From NCBI GenBank assembly GCA_965240325.2, contig OZ251245.1, positions 558,001 through 622,000 of the forward strand: 64,000 nucleotides of DNA, read 5' to 3'. Origin of the DNA: Rebecca billardiae RCC1528 (Eukaryota > Haptophyta). Within the stretch, counting starts at the first letter, position 1; each line of letters begins with the position of its first letter. Both the position numbers and the translations under genes were made by a program. A model generated the notes under the pieces. That model made no database searches. It saw nothing but the letters and a program-made list of their open reading frames with translations, and had not been told where the DNA came from. Of this stretch, positions 53,857 through 64,000 are shown piece after piece.

Positions 53857-56235
53857 CTGAGTGGCCTCCGGGCGCGCGGGCCGCGCCGTGCGCAGGGCAG
53901 CTGCCGGCAGCAGTGTGCGATGACCGCGGCGCAGCAGCAGCGCTCTCAGCTCTGCGCTAAGCTACTGCCGCCCGTGACCGTCATCGTCAGCGGCGCATGC
54001 AGCATTGTAGCTGGCGGCGTGTCGCCTGTCGGCTACTGTCTCGTGTCTGGGCGCTCGCTCGCAGAGTAGTCATCTGCGTGTGAACGGATCTCCGCCGATG
54101 AGTTACTGCTGGCGCCGAAGCCTATCGGACACTGCCGCGCGCTCCGGGTCGGATGACGGATCCAGGACTAGGCAGGAGCTACTGTAGCGCTGCGACTCGA
54201 GCACGGAGCAGGCACGGCCGGCGCGCAGACTTATCGTCGCGCCACTACTCGGCGACTGACTCGGATCCCGGTCTACCGACTGGCTCTAGCGGCGCCGCCG
54301 TCTCGGATACGACGACCGTTTCCGCGCCACCTTGAGTACGGTCCGACCGCGGACGCGACCGCTATCTCTTTGTTGGCCGAAGATACCGGCGCGACTACCT
54401 AGCGCGTCCTTCTGCCGACCACAAAATCGCGGAGAACGCCGCAATCGCTTGGTTTTCATGACCTCGGCCCCAGCGCGGCAAATGCGTTCAGCGACCTCGA
54501 AAACCTAGTGGGACCCCTGGCTCGGGTTATTTGGGCGTCAGGTCCTGACTCACTCCGTCAGGTGCCGCGCAGGCGACCGTCCTGCGACCGCCGGAACCGT
54601 CCATCAAAAGACGAAGGACGCTAAGCGCCGGCTATGATCGAGACCTCAGAGGCTAAGACTTCAGCCAGAGGTGCCCCAGAAGGTGCCCAACAGTATTGAC
54701 GACTTTATGGGCAGCAAGCGCCGCGCACGTCCGTCGAGAGATATTGCTCCACGACTCAGACATTTTGAGTGACACGCTCAGCGACGCGCGTTTGCCCCCG
54801 ACCCCGAGGCCCGACCCGCGCTGCCGGCGCTCCTGCCACCGAGCATCCACCACCGGTTTCGCGTGCGCCTGCACAGCTGGACCCATTGGAATCTGGACCA
54901 AGCGCGCTTGCTGACACTGTGCGCCGAGCAATCGATCGTGCGCCTTAATGATGCAGATTTTGTCGTAGTCGGCAGTTGACGAGTGTGGATCACGCAGCCT
55001 GCACGAGCCATGCATGCGGTGGGGATGAACCAACTGAGCGTGAGCGCCCTGACGCGGTGAATCGGAGCCTTCGTGTTGAACGTGGGCGGGGGAACGTGTG
55101 CACATCTGTATGCAATGTCTGCGCGCATGGCTATTGGCTGTTGTCATGTCATGCCTGCGTCGTTGCTCTGCCGAGTCGTAGGCCTGTCTTAAGGGCTTGG
55201 TCCATTCGCAAGGGAAAGAAGAACAGGTATTTGCGTGCAATGCCATGCGCACGACAGGTGTCTCCAGGCGGCGCGGCTTGCGCGCAGGTACATGTTCCTC
55301 GCTCAGCCGCAGCTCCTGCCACGATTTGATCGCGTCGCGCGCTTAGGCGGGCAGTCACGGCTGGCTCAGTGGCTCAGAGGCCGGAGCGGGCTGCTCATTC
55401 TAAGGGCAGGCGCGGCAACGCTGACGAGAAGCAAGTTGCGGGCGCAGTGCGGAGTATGGCAGCGTTCCGATGCCACGCAAGCAACGCGCCGCCTTCGCAC
55501 GGCAACTCGACGGTCGCAGCGCCCCACGACGCGCTGAAGCGCTGGTGCGCGCGCTGTGCCGTCATTGACAATCTGTTGGTTGGCGGACAATTATAATAAT
55601 AATACCGTAATAGCAGTGGAACGACGATGGTTGAAGAGTTCAAGGCCGCGCTCAAGCCATTCGATCGCGGTGCAGGCTATGCTCTGCCACCGACGCCGAC
55701 TTCGTGTCGACTGATCGGGCACTGCCGCCGACGAATCAGGAGACCTGCGCCGTCCGCGCAGCACAGCCACAGGTGGATCGCGCTTCAGCAGCTCAAGGCC
55801 GCGCTCAAGCTTTGCGATCGCGGTGCAGGCTATGCTCTGCCACCAACGCTGACTTCGTGTAGACGATCGTGCACTGCCGCCGACAAATCAGGAGACCCGC
55901 GTCGTCCTGCCTATGATACTTGTGTGGTGGCTCCGGATTCGGTTGACCCCTGCCAGTGGCGGGCATTCTGAGAACCGAGTCGAAGTCACTCGAGCGGACC
56001 ATATAGCCGGGTCCCTCCCGACCCCGGATTGATGACTTCAAAGCGACATTGAGCATACACCCACCTCCCAATATGTTTCAGGCTCAATTTTTATAAGTGA
56101 CACATACAGAAATCTGACCGAAATCCGAAACATGGGTAAATGCATATTGACGCGGGTATTTCTGACGGAACTTGTATTCCATTCATGCATCGACGTGATA
56201 CAGCACGCCATGACCATGTCACGCCTCACGGCAGC
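53857..56235. other. Low-GC non-coding stretch
   Basis: About 2.4 kb with GC far below the genes and frequent stops in all frames. The ORFs here (for example 54653-55252 minus) show no domain and read like chance. A two-copy direct repeat lies at 55641-55907. Confidence 0.5.
55641..55907 (+). repeat. Imperfect direct repeat, about 115 bp x 2, period 153
   Basis: Both copies begin CAAGGCCGCGCTCAAG (55641 and 55794) and continue through GATCGCGGTGCAGGCTATG and CACTGCCGCCGAC to GTCGTCC/CGCCGTCC. They differ at scattered positions (roughly one in ten). The spacing is not part of any gene I can support. Confidence 0.8.
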
Positions 56236-57110
56236 TCACCGCCCCGCACTCGCGAGCGCGCTCTGGTTGGTCAGCTGCGCGCGCATAGCATTGTGCCGCG
56301 CTCTTCTCTCAGCTGGTACACCGCCAGACGCGGCCGCTCCGCCGCCGCTGCCGCGTGCCTCCGCCTCGTGCCGCGTGCTGGGGCGCCGCTGAAAGTCAGG
56401 CGTGATCGGTTGCACGGGCGTGAGCACGACAACGCCGCGGACGATCGTGTCGCTCTCGATCTCGCCGGTGCCCAGCTCGCGCGAGCGCCGGTCAAGATCC
56501 ATGCGCGCGTATCGCTTGAAATCAGACTCGCCCCCCCATCGTCCACCACTGCCCGTCCGCCTCCTTCTGCCGCTTGCTGCTTGTCTCGGGCTCGTGAGTC
56601 GCCCTCGTCGCGACTTGCAGTGTCGAGCGCGTAAGGATCACAAAGTACTCGTCCAGACAGAGAGGCCTGAGCATATCGACGACGAGATGGAAAAGCATCC
56701 GCTCCATCGTGTTGTGCGTCCTCGACATGTTCACCTTGATCTGATTGCAGAGGTCCGGAGACGGCGCAACGTGCAGAGAGGCTTGCACCGACCGTGGTGC
56801 ACTGACGAGGTCGTGTCAGACACCGTGTGCACGATCTCCAGGTCACGCGCGACCGCAAAGAGGTGCTCGGCATCGCGGTCGCCAAGATTACCTCCCAGCT
56901 GTTCGTCCGAGACGTCGGTGTCGAACACGATGGGCACGTCCAACGCGACCCGCGCCCGCACCACCATAGTGGGCAAAAGGCCAATAAAAGTACCCGGACT
57001 CCCAGTAGAAATGGTGAAAATCGGGCTCTGGCGCCGTGTAAAAACAAGCGATCGCGGCAAACGGTGCGGATTCGCGCTCAGCTCGCCAACCCGAGTGCAG
57101 CAAGCCTTCG
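56236..57110 (-). pseudogene. Frameshifted relic of an unidentified protein gene
   Basis: On the minus strand protein-like sequence passes between frames: ESGYFYWPFAHYGG (about 57000), then VPIVFDTDVSDEQLGGN (about 56920), then NMSRTHNTMERMLFHLVVDM and LCLDEYFVILTRSTLQV (56730-56620), then YARMDLDRRSRELG and VVVLTPVQPITPDF (56510-56400). Hydrophobic patterning and low Arg/Ala content differ from the local shadow frames. The shift near 56535 coincides with a run of seven G residues on the minus strand; the other shifts are near 56980 and 56790. Either a decayed gene or base errors in a real one. No family recognised; a mobile or viral source is possible but unproven. Confidence 0.4.
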
Positions 57111-57188
57111 ACCGCCTCCGTGCGACCTCGCGAAGGTCGTTTTCATTTTCGGTACGCCCGGTTTCTATGACCGGACTAATTCTATGAT

Positions 57189-57516
57189 TTAAAGACACAG
57201 GCACGAGGGCGCAGCTCTCCTGATTCGTCTGTCGAAGTACTGAATGGAGTTAATGGAGGATGTCGCTGGAGCGCGTTGGCCGCGGGTGAGGGAGTCGTCG
57301 TAACCGATGCTGATCACACGGTCACTGAGGTAGTAGGCGCCCGGGGATGCCGCTGTTTTGCAGTCGTCGTCGGCCTTGGTCATCATGTAGTTGCCCGCGT
57401 CGTCGTCGTCCGAGGCTGTTCAAGTTGATGCCGTAGTGCGGGTAGTGGATGTGGTCGCCCGGGCCGGTGTGCGCGGCCCAGTGGCCTTGCCGAGTTGAGG
57501 GAGTGGCAGGGGTCAA
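57189..57516 (-). pseudogene. Second frameshifted protein relic
   Basis: Minus-strand protein-like segments in two frames: GHWAAHTGPGDHIHYPHYGI (about 57480) and, after a shift near 57400 in a GAC/CGA run, NYMMTKADDDCKTAASPGAY and LSDRVISIGYDDS, ending at 57189. It points the same way as the relic at 56236-57110 and could be its upstream part. Family not recognised. Confidence 0.35.
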
Positions 57517-57540
57517 CCGAAGCCGGAGCCTGGTTAAATC

Positions 57541-57984
57541 ATAGTCATAGAATGAGTATACCTGCGTCGTTAAATCATAGAATGAGTACGACTACTACAG
57601 TGATTACATGACCATTAATATGTGAATATGGTTCACCGCCATAGTGTACTACTCGATGAATGAACATATCATTTATTTATTATTATCGCTATTATGATAA
57701 GCTCAAAGTTGTTTGTCCCCACTATCATATCAGAGGAGTGTCCGGAGTCCGGAGTGCTAATTGACTTATCACGTTCGTACGCGTGCTATTATAAAATATT
57801 GATATCGATGATGAAGGCCGAAGCGAACGCCGAGCACGATTCCCCAAGAGGACTCGGGCGCGTGCCCCTCCGAACGCCCACCCCGCGGTGCCCCGATCGC
57901 TGCAAGGCCGAGGTGCCTACTCGGTGGTCACCCACCTGTGGCTGGCTCGAGCGCCCTTGGCTCGTCACCTCGTGTCGGCCTGCG
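57541..57984. other. AT-rich upstream region of the RTX-like gene
   Basis: 444 bases with TTATTTATTATTATC-like stretches at 57670-57690, the AT-richest part near a gene in the window. Probably promoter and leader. An in-frame upstream extension to 57694 exists but lacks a signal peptide at its start. Confidence 0.4.
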
Positions 57985-60900
57985 ATGCGCGTCCTCGTGG
58001 CGGTGGCACTCGGCACCTTCGTCGCCCTCGCGTTGCTCAGCACGTCTGACGCGGGTCCGGGTCACTTGCCTGCCCGCTCCGGCGGACGTGCGCTCGCCTC
58101 GATCACCGGCACGAGCGGCGCGGACACGCTCACCGGCGAGGACGGTCCTGCAGCGACGCCCGCGAGCACCTCGCCGACCAACGTGTACAACAGCATCAGC
58201 GGCCTCGAGGGCGACGACGCGCTGTACGGTGGCAACGCCGGTGGCTCCGCCTACGGTGGCACGTACGGCCAAACCGTCCTTAACAACATCACAGCGGGCG
58301 ATGGCCAAGACTTGCTTGTGGGTGGCGACGGTGGCAACTCCACGAGCCTGACCGCATTCGGTGGGCGTACCGACAACTACCTCTACGGTGCGTGCGCGCG
58401 CGTGCGCGCCGGCCTCCACCCGAGCCCCACCCGAGCGCCGAGCGCGCGCCGCGTACACCTGACGCTCGGTACGCCGCCCGCGCCTCGTGCGCGCCGTCCC
58501 GCGCGCACCATCGCGTGTGCAGGCGAAGCGGGTGATGACACCATTCGGGGCGGGAACGCAGGCGGCACCGACCAAGCCGACAAGCGCGTCAAGGGCGGTC
58601 CGGTACTGAACGTGCTCGACGGTGGCGAGGGCGCAGACACGCTCATTGGTGGGGACGCCGCCGAGAACGCGCACGTGGACAACTACTTCTACGGCGGCAG
58701 CGGCGACGACACCGTGTTCGGCGGCGGGACGGCCGCTGCCGTCGACCCGACCTTCGCGCAAGCCGACGCGAACAATCACGCATGGCTCGGGGCGGGCAAC
58801 GATGTCTTCGTCGGCGGCACGGTCGGCGCCGCCAGCGGCAGCCTCTCCCCGTTGATCACGCCCGCGGGCGATGTGAAGAACTACGTCTACGGCGGCGCGG
58901 GCGACGACGTGCTCATCGGCTCAGACGGCGGCAACAGCTCGATCGACTCGTCCACCAGCCCGCTCAAGAATGGCGCCGACGCGTACAACACCTTCTATGG
59001 CGGCGACGGAGCGGACACGCTCATCGGCGGCAACACCGGTCACGCCACAGGTGACGGCGGTGTCGGCGGCGACGCGACAAACCACCTGCACGGCGGTGCC
59101 GGCAACGACGTCATCAAGGGCGGCTCGGGCCCTGAGGTCGGGCTGGCGAGTAAGGCGTACGCGTACGGTGGCGAGCTGAACAACTACCTGTACGGTGACG
59201 GCGGCGACGATGTCATCGTCGGTGCGCGCCGCGCCGCGCCGCGCCGCGCGCGCCCGTGCGGCGCCCGCCGCCGCGGCTCTGAGCCTGCGACGTGCTGAGT
59301 TAAGCGTGCGTCCCCCCCGCCCGCCCGCCCTCTTTCGCGCGCAGGCGGCGATTCGGGCGCCGCGACTGGCTCGTATGCGTACGGCGCCTTCGTCTACAAC
59401 TACATGTGGGGTGGATCGGGCAACGACGTCATTCACCTCGGAATCGCTGGGAACTCGCACGGCACGAGCACGGATATGGACACGGAGGAGCCCGCCTGGG
59501 GCACGTACGTGGCGAACAATGTCTACGCCGGCGACGGCGACGACATCATCACCGACGGTGCGCGTCGCGTGGCACAGCCCCGCACGTTCCTGTGCGGCGC
59601 CCAATCGCCAGCGCGCGTGCGCTCGCCCCTCCCCCCAGTTCATCCGCCCCTCGCCCCGCCCCCCTCCGTGTGTGCGCGCGCGCAGACGGGCGTCATGGTG
59701 GCGACGCCACCGGCTACTATGCCTACTTCGACGCGGAGCCCACGGTTGACCATCTGTATGGCGAGGGCGGCCACGACACGATTGCCGTCGGCGATGCTGG
59801 CGACGGGCGCGGCGACTATGTGTACGGGCTGAACCGCCAAGTCTACGCGTACGGCGGGGACGGCGAGGACACCATCACCGTCGGTGGCGCAGGCGACGCC
59901 GTCGGCACCGAGGCATACGGCGGCTATCTTGGGGCCTACCTGTACGGCGACGCCGGGAACGACGTGCTCATCGGCACGAAGGGCGCGGGTGATGCCGAGG
60001 GGTACACAGCGTATGGCGGCGCTTCGTACATCACCGCGTACGGCGGCGACGGCGACGACAAGCTCCTCTTCGGCGACGTGCACGGCGGCTCTGCGGACGG
60101 CGATCACGCGTACGGCGGTACCGCCTATGTGGAAGGCGCGTACGGCGAGGCTGGCGACGACGTCATCGAGTTCGGCGGCGCGGGCAACGGCACGAATGAG
60201 GGCGTTGGCGGCAACATGTACATCTACCTGGACGGCGGCACGGGCGACGACCACATCACCGTCGGCAGTGGCGGCGCTGGCCTCGGCGGCGGCGGCACCG
60301 GTGGGTATCTCGAGGTGGAGGCCTACTCGCAGGGCGGCAGCAACACCTTCATCGGCGGTGGCGGTGGCGCCGCGAAAGACGCGGGGTACGGCGGCGGGGC
60401 CGTTATTTACTTCCACTCGTATGGCGCCGGTGACGACGTCGCTCGCTTTGGCGGCGGTGGTGACGCGACGAGTGCTGATGGCTACGCCTACGGCGGCAGC
60501 GCCTACCTGGCCGCGTACCTGTACGATGGCGTGAATGAGGCGACCTTTGGCGGTGGCGGCGACGCGCGCACCTCCAGTGCGACGGGGACCGCCGCCTACG
60601 GCGGCGAGGCTGTGACCTACTTCTACGGCGGCGCCGACCGCGACACGGCCACGGGCGGCGCGGGCGGTGCCGCATCGGGTACTTACGCGTACGGTGGTCG
60701 CGCCACGCACTATTTCGAAGGATACGGAGGCGACGACGTGCTCACTGGAGGCAGCGGGGGCCGTGCCAGCGGCACGTATGTCGGAGGTGGCGACGTGTCC
60801 AACTACCTCTACGGCATGGACGGTGCAGACGTGCTCGTCGGCGGCAGCGGCGGCAACGCCGACGGTTCTGCGACCTCGTACGGCGGCGCCGTGTACAACT

Positions 60901-61697
60901 ACCTGGGTGGCGGCGCTGGCGACGATCTGCTGATCGGCGGCGACGGCGGCAATGCCACTGCTGGTGCCCACGGCGGCGACGTCAAGAACACACTGGTCGG
61001 CGGAGACGGTGACGACCGCCTGATCGGCGGCAACAGCGGGTTCGGCAAAGTCGCCGGCGAGGTGTACAACGACCTGGACGGCGGCGCCGGGAACGACCGG
61101 ATCGAAGGTGGCAAGGCGGACGGCCGGCTGTACGGCGGCGACGGAGACGACTACATCATTGGAGGCGCCGGCGACGAGAAGATCTACGGCGGTGCTGGCT
61201 CGAACAGGCTGATCGGCGGAGCTGGGTACGACATCATCAAGGGCGGGCTCGAGTACAACTACATCGACACCCGCGACGGCGAGGTGGACAAGATCTACAC
61301 CTACTCGAAGCAGGACGTGCTGCGGTACGACCCTGGGCTCGACATCCTCGTCGGCTACAAGTGCAAGCGCGGCCCGTGGGTCCGCTGGCTGACGCAGCCC
61401 CGCTGCCGCGAGGTTCTGCGCAAGCGCATCGTGCGCTCGGCGGGCGGCTACATCTGCGACGCCTTTGACATCGACATCGGTCACCAAGGCGGCTGCGACG
61501 ACGACCGCCGGCGCCAGCTCGCCTCCTCCAAGACCGCCGCCGAGCGCGCGCACCGGGCGGCAGTCGTCCTCGTCACGCTCAGTGCCCTCGTCGCCCTTGC
61601 GGCGGCAGTGGCGATCCTCGCCGCTCGCCGCCTCGTGCGCAGTGCGGCTGCCGGGACGAGCTCGGGCGCCCGGCCTCCCAAGCCCATGCACGTCTGA
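57985..61697 (+). CDS. RTX-like calcium-binding repeat protein with C-terminal membrane anchor
   Basis: Exons 57985-58387, 58523-59221, 59345-59557 and 59686-61697 give 1,108 residues. Residues 1-22 are a signal peptide (MRVLVAVALGTFVALALLS). The ectodomain, residues about 35-990, is made of Gly/Asp nonapeptide-like repeats (GGxGxD: LEGDDALYGGNAGG, GGEGADTLIGGD, GAGDDVLIGSDGG), as in haemolysin-type calcium-binding beta-rolls. Tyr-rich YGG and YAYGG elements recur. The last 120 residues differ: a Cys-containing segment (YKCKRGPWVRWLTQPRCREV, CDAFDIDIG), then helix AVVLVTLSALVALAAAVAILA and a short basic cytosolic tail, so a type I surface protein. No hydrolase or pore-forming domain is seen, so no toxin activity is claimed. 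All introns are phase 1. Confidence 0.85.
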
Positions 61698-63448
61698 GCG
61701 GCATGTTCAATCCGATCAATGTGCGCCAAGGCCCAGTCTATCTACGTCATCACATCTACTACAGTCCTCTCAACAATTGATTACCCTATGGAGAGCACAC
61801 CTGCACATCACACCTTCTCCTGGCCGCCTAGGCTTGCATGACGGGCACCTGCGGCCCCAGCACCCTCCATTCGGTCGAGCTGCACCCACCCATCATGACT
61901 TCAGCCGGGTGGGTGACAATGGGAGGACTCCAGTCTGGGCAGCACGTGAAGTCACTGAAGCCCAGGCCAGCTCGCGGACGTGACCGTGGCCGACAGGCTC
62001 TCGGCTGGCTCCCACGCCCCTTTCAGCCCAGCTTGTAGCACAGCGCGCCGCTGATTTTCGGCGGAGCCTCGTGTGCTGTGCTACAGGGCATACCCAATCA
62101 GCAGGAGTGGGCCGCTGATGGCAGGCTAGGTGCATCACTGGTGCACTGTGGTTGGTGCCGCATTGGCCCCGAGTCCCCGCGACCACCACCCGCAGACAGA
62201 CAGACAGAGAGACGGATGTCGGGCCTGCGCACTGAAACCGCATGCACTGCTCACGCCAGGCTGTACTGCTAGGCTGGCTGCTAGGCAGTATCAAAGGCCA
62301 TCCATCAGCTGCAGCGCCAGGGCCCGCGCGCTATTATACCGAGCTGCTACACTCCCGCAGCCAGCCAGCCCACCGGGCCACGCCCACGGCCACGGCCTGC
62401 GGCAGTGGGCGGGGGTGAACTTTCCGCATCTCTGCCTCGGCCCTCGTGGTAGTCCTAAGCGGCACCCCGGCGCGCTGCTGAGCACCTGTCAGCCGGTTGT
62501 GCACCTGCAGTCCTGCACTCAATTTATCTGACTGACTCAGCCCACGACACCCGCGCGCCCAGCTCATACCTGACGCACCCGGTATGAGGGCGGTCAATGT
62601 AAGGGCTATAGGTGCAGTAACAGATATACACGGATAGCATCTATCATAGCAGGCAGCATGTGAGCAGTGGGCCTACGAAACAGCATCGTCAGTTCGGATG
62701 ACTGAGCTGGTACTAGACAGCAGCCAAACTCAAGCGGGTAACCAATTGCTGTTGAGAGCACTGCTGTATATATATCATATATCGCGCGATATCAATATAT
62801 ATATCTAAATCCGGCTGCCAGCACCTGCACCTTGCTAGTTGCGCTGCGGCTGGCCGCCTCTCGGCCGACGCTCACTCAGTCCCGTGACTCTAGTCATCGT
62901 CACTAGTTTCGCCTCGTCGACTCGGTCGATCGAGTCTGCTCGCTCTCGGCGTCTCGCTCTGCTCTTGCCTCTTCCGGACCCTAGTGCATCACTGGTCTGC
63001 TGGCCGACGACCCGCCCCGGATGCCCTCCGCCGCTCAGGTCCAGGACGACTGGACGTTGAGGACGTCGTCGCGTCTTCTTTTTTTTCGTCTGCTCACTGC
63101 TGGCGACGTCGGTCGTCCGTCCTCCGCCTCAGGCCTCAGCGGCTAGACGGAGAGTGCCCGAGTCGTCCGAGCCAGTCGGGCCCCGCGTCGTGTAGCTGGC
63201 CGCCATTGCTCGGCATGCCGCGAGTGTCGGCATCATCATATCCGCCCGCTGCCCGCCGTGGTGCCGTGCCCGTGGCATGCATCAGTAAATATTCAGTTCC
63301 GCCGATGAACTCTCTCTCTCTCTGCTGTGAGCGACTGGCCCTGCGCCCGGCCGGGCCGCGCGCCGTGGTAACCGTGCTCGGATCAGGTGGTGCATAACGA
63401 CGATGCCAAGCAGAAACATAGCACCAGAGCCCACGCATGCCTGCGCAG
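61698..63448. other. Non-coding stretch, low GC
   Basis: 1,751 bases between the RTX-like stop and the hemerythrin-like stop (convergent). ORFs are short and composition-driven. Contains a CAGACAGACAGA run near 62190, an AT-rich palindrome at 62779 and a pyrimidine run at 63080-63090. Confidence 0.5.
62766..62807. other. AT-rich segment with 14-bp perfect palindrome
   Basis: ATATCGCGCGATAT at 62779-62792 is flanked by TATATATAT on both sides. It could form a cruciform. No gene depends on it visibly. Confidence 0.6.
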
Positions 63449-64000
63449 TCATAGCTTCGAGCGCACCTCCGGCATCGCGCTCGGGCCGGCCTGTGCACGA
63501 TTGAGCGAGCCGATGGCCCCTGCGCGCGCGGGGCGGTAGCACGCGTACTGCCGCTGCTGCTCCGCACTCATGCCGAGCCACAGCTCGACGGTGCGCTCCT
63601 CCTCGGCGACCAGGTGCCGGCGCATGAGCGAGTCCAGCTCCAGCACGAGTGCGCGCAGCTCTCGCGCGCTCCGGCTCGCCACCGCGTCGATGACGTCGCC
63701 ATCCCCGGCGCCGTGCGCAGCCAGCGCGTCCAGCGTGGTGCGCACGCGGTCGACCACGGCGTCCAGCGCGCCGTGCTCCTGCTCGTACTGCTCTCGAGCC
63801 CCGCGGAACTCGGTGGGGAACGTCGCCTCGAGGAACGGGAAGAGCTTCGTGTCCTCGAGCGTCGAGTGCGCGTCGAGCAGGAGGTCCATGTCCTCGAACG
63901 CCTGGCGCAGCCGCGAGAGCGCGCCGCGCACCTCTTGCGCGGGCGTCTGCGGCGTGGCCGAGGCGAGTGTCAGAGACACAGCCCGCAGCGATTGGATGTG
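63449..64000 (-). CDS. Hemerythrin (HHE)-domain protein, 5' end beyond window
   Basis: The minus frame is open from the right edge to the stop at 63449, at least 183 codons; the first ATG-independent start candidates (GTG 63979) are not persuasive, so the start is likely outside. The four-helix pattern is clear: an early HIQ at the edge, LLDAHSTLEDTKLFPFLEATFP (His and Glu), EQYEQEHGALDAVV (His) and LMRRHLVAEEERTVELW (His and Glu). These are the iron-ligand positions of HHE cation-binding domains. Such proteins bind O2, NO or sense iron and redox; the role here is unknown. The tail is short and polar. Confidence 0.8.
   Translation of the reverse strand, partial: HIQSLRAVSLTLASATPQTPAQEVRGALSRLRQAFEDMDLLLDAHSTLEDTKLFPFLEATFPTEFRGAREQYEQEHGALDAVVDRVRTTLDALAAHGAGDGDVIDAVASRSARELRALVLELDSLMRRHLVAEEERTVELWLGMSAEQQRQYACYRPARAGAIGSLNRAQAGPSAMPEVRSKL

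Noticed and set aside
54653-55252. 199-codon minus ORF
   Set aside because: No domain or composition bias typical of genes here; frequent rare residues; likely chance in low-GC DNA.
53857-57984. tRNA, rRNA or spliceosomal RNA genes
   Set aside because: I looked for B-box-like GGTTCRA and U6-like patterns and saw none; a covariance search could overturn this.
59640-61691. 683-codon minus ORF, Val/Ala-rich
   Set aside because: Antisense to RTX-like repeats; regular only because the sense repeats are.
57985-61697. RTX toxin
   Set aside because: Only the repeat region is shared with RTX toxins; no pore-forming, acylation or secretion-signal region, and a C-terminal anchor is present.

Overview
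The window is nuclear DNA from a GC-rich unicellular alga. Genes are intron-bearing and eukaryotic: CCT3 chaperonin, SMG7-type decay factor, ELMO-domain protein, chromodomain protein, WDR83 and an ATF6-like bZIP. Introns are short and GC-rich, with donors mostly GTGCGC and acceptors mostly GCGCAG. Several proteins begin with a signal peptide cut just before F or Y (A-F in glutathione reductase, DA-YAP in the 37 kb gene) and continue as a basic transit peptide. That is the bipartite presequence of plastids of secondary red origin, so a chlorophyll-c alga, most likely a haptophyte (pavlovophyte-like base composition), fits best. This is inference; species cannot be fixed from the window.

Layout: an SMG7/EST1-like gene runs off the left edge (minus) and is divergent to a targeted thioredoxin. 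Positions 4.7-23.8 kb hold one giant gene. Five small exons encode a seven-repeat RCC1-type propeller; a 17.2 kb last exon encodes about 2,840 residues of Pro/Ser repeat, IPT domains, a REJ-like region, a GPS cleavage motif and five predicted membrane helices. Then come a plastid fibrillin (minus), WDR83/MORG1 (minus), a Golgi-type methyltransferase-like protein (plus), an uncharacterised 876-residue protein (minus), a membrane-tethered bZIP factor (minus), CCT3 (plus), a small plastid membrane protein (minus), an ELMO-domain protein (minus), a TIM-barrel-like protein (plus), a chromodomain protein (minus), plastid glutathione reductase (plus), a large protein with a C-terminal alpha/beta hydrolase (plus) and a PIN-LIKES type carrier (plus). 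From 53.9 to 57.98 kb GC drops and only repeats and frameshifted relics are visible. Then come an RTX-like repeat protein with a C-terminal membrane anchor (plus), a 1.75 kb non-coding stretch with an AT-rich palindrome, and a hemerythrin-like gene running off the right edge.

Most coding sequence is so GC-rich that other frames stay open for kilobases. I chose frames by recognisable domains, splice phase and family alignment. The most unusual item is the giant RCC1 / proline-rod / GPS protein, which has the build of a membrane-anchored extracellular fibre or adhesion receptor with a stalk that could approach one micrometre. Two surface-type repeat proteins (this one and the RTX-like one) carry introns of constant phase inside their repeats, consistent with growth by exon duplication. 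No operon-like logic is expected; several neighbours are divergent pairs sharing 50-500 bp promoters.
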